From Echinococcus granulosus (taxonomy: Eukaryota; Platyhelminthes; Cestoda; Cyclophyllidea; Taeniidae): 22,805 nt of DNA. The stretch's first letter is position 1; every line of letters begins with the position of its first letter. The position numbers and the translations under genes are program-made. The stretch spans positions 1,609,274 to 1,632,078 of the forward strand of contig NW_020170391.1 of the NCBI RefSeq assembly GCF_000524195.1, in the 5' to 3' direction. This document shows positions 21,642-22,805 of the stretch, one piece after another. Under the pieces are notes generated by a model. It had not been told where the DNA came from and searched no databases. It saw nothing but the letters and a program-made list of their open reading frames with translations.

Positions 21642-21947
21642 ATGGGCGCATGGAGGATCTGTACGGGTTTTATAAATGTTAAGAATTACTTCTCTCCAAC
21701 CCTTGGAAGTCTTACGCCGTTCTACAAGCAGTGTTTTGATGCTTCACAAATGTTATTTTTGCGAAATTACAAGACTGTCGGACGTCTTCGACTGAGGTGC
21801 CGTGACTGCTTTTTTGAAAGGCGGGATAATAGACTATATGTTGAATGCAAGACTTTTGCACGCCACCGGCAGGCGCAGATAATGAGCGAACCTCGAACTC
21901 CGTGGAGGTTTCGTCGGAAGATTTGGAAACACGTCAAATGGAATTGA
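21642..21947 (+). CDS. MRPL36: Mitochondrial large ribosomal subunit protein bL36m
   Basis: bL36 is the smallest protein of the large ribosomal subunit and binds zinc near the peptidyl-transferase side of 23S-type rRNA. The mitochondrial form is nucleus-encoded and imported. This single exon gives 101 residues, close to human MRPL36 (103). Residues 1-40 are an N-terminal extension suited to a mitochondrial presequence. The core at 41-80 reads NYKTVGRLRLRCRDCF...VECKTFARHRQ, matching human KTVLKKRCKDC...VYCKTHPRHKQRQ. The zinc ligands are Cys53, Cys56, Cys69 and His75. The start at 21642 was preferred over upstream in-frame codons because of its length agreement and the adjacent acceptor site. 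About 21 residues after the core, rich in Arg, Lys and Trp, have no counterpart in bacterial or human bL36, which end just after the core. The family assignment is strong. Confidence 0.9.
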   Translation: MGAWRICTGFINVKNYFSPTLGSLTPFYKQCFDASQMLFLRNYKTVGRLRLRCRDCFFERRDNRLYVECKTFARHRQAQIMSEPRTPWRFRRKIWKHVKWN

Positions 21948-22805
21948 TTGTTTCGCGGTATTACTGGCTCGTCTATGCTCACATGCTCACAGCTTCTCTG
22001 TAGACAAATGTTTTCTTGTAAGCTTTTGCAAGCGGTGTTTACAAACTCTCGAATTTTAAAATTGCCTTATTTTCTGAAGCCATTTGGAGTATTGAATCGC
22101 AAATTACGGGGCCACCACCGATTTAGCCACTGGTATTCCACTACGTAGCCAGTTGTTTTCATACTGGCCTGTGATTTACTGCCGTTTTTCATCAATAGCT
22201 GCCGCCGCATTAGCGCCTGCATGAGGGCATCGCGAGATGTCGCATATCTGTTCGTTTCTAGTCTTCATTTTACAGTTTTGAATTAATCCGGTTTAATGGA
22301 TTTGGGTGGTACTATGGGCTCTTCCAACTCCACTAATCAGTGGTGAATTCCTGGCCCTCTACGATGGGAGGGAAGCTTTACATCCTTTCGTCTGTGCGGT
22401 CGTGCCTACCCCGGTTAGAAAAATAATTGTGGAGAGTCATATCCTACTTACCAATGTTCAGTAAAACTGAGTTAGTGGTATTTAGGCTTGTTTAAACGAG
22501 ATCAGTCTGCCTCATGGGCGTTCCGTTTTTTCGGCGGGGAGTTTTTCATGTTGAGAGCTGGTGTGGGTTTCGGCGTCTGCTTTTAGCTTTCATTTGATGA
22601 GCAGCATCTTTGAACGGTCATCTCAGCGTGTGTACACCAAAAGCTGAAATCCTGTCGTTGGGACCCCTGTCGGCACGTCCCCTTAGACACCGCCTTGGTT
22701 AAATTCAATCATTATTTCAATTCGAATATATGGAAGACTAGTCAGTGCCACGTGGATACTCCGCTTAATGGTCGGCCCTCACCCTCCAGTGGGAAAGAGT
22801 AACTG
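21948..22805. other. Region downstream of bL36m, no gene supported
   Basis: It contains the bL36m 3' UTR, with no AATAAA seen nearby. A pyrimidine-rich acceptor-like stretch ends at about 22275. From 22300 the DNA is somewhat GC-richer, but no frame shows a recognisable protein. It could hold 5' sequence of a gene beyond the right edge or another decayed repeat. Confidence 0.5.

Noticed and set aside
21948..22148. Open frame directly after bL36m
   Set aside because: It has no ATG at its beginning and no family resemblance; it is probably 3' UTR.
1..22805. Search for a defence system, mobile element with enzymes, or operon-like new system
   Set aside because: All recognisable coding sequence belongs to conserved animal housekeeping families with introns. 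I found no transposase, reverse transcriptase or prokaryotic-type gene cluster.

Overview
The window reads as nuclear DNA of an invertebrate animal. Its genes are split by spliceosomal introns with GT...AG ends, many of only 66-77 bp, and the encoded proteins are animal families: a D-type cyclin, RanBP3, CLPTM1 and mitochondrial ribosomal protein bL36m. Base composition is moderately AT-rich, exons are more GC-rich than the surroundings, and two genes have a splice acceptor almost touching their start codon. That combination suggests a flatworm, possibly a tapeworm, but this is an inference from style and not proof. I see no operons, CRISPR array, tRNA or rRNA gene, or intact transposase or reverse transcriptase.

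Layout, left to right. (1) Positions 45-893, minus strand: two exons of a D-type cyclin whose 3' end lies beyond the left edge. (2) Positions 894-1661: intergenic space separating it from a divergently transcribed gene. (3) Positions 1668-3805, plus: a four-exon RanBP3-like gene (512 residues) with one clear Ran-binding domain and a second domain-sized region that looks like a degenerate copy. (4) Positions 3806-7324: non-coding, with a multi-tier hairpin near 4258-4313 and a dispersed repeat near 5642-5725. (5) Positions 7325-15097, plus: a complete CLPTM1 gene reconstructed as 11 exons (644 residues). Its introns carry a second repeat copy and its last intron is 3.1 kb. (6) Positions 15098-17800: the CLPTM1 3' region and possible weak upstream exons of the next gene. 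(7) Positions 17801-18191, plus: the last exon of an unrecognised single-pass membrane protein. (8) Positions 18192-21641: AT-rich non-coding DNA with a third, inverted repeat copy. (9) Positions 21642-21947, plus: a single-exon gene for bL36m with a C-terminal extension. (10) Positions 21948-22805: no gene I can support.

The genes act in unrelated places: G1 cell-cycle control, nuclear export, ER membrane trafficking or lipid handling, and mitochondrial translation. I see no shared pathway and no new multi-gene system. The observations most worth following up are the second Ran-binding-like region in RanBP3, a cyclin D exon end matching the human site that gives the D1b isoform, the orphan membrane-protein exon, the bL36m extension, acceptor sites abutting start codons (possible spliced-leader trans-splicing), and the 4258-4313 hairpin. 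All exon joins were worked out by hand from reading frame, splice signals and remembered family sequence. They have not been tested against transcripts.
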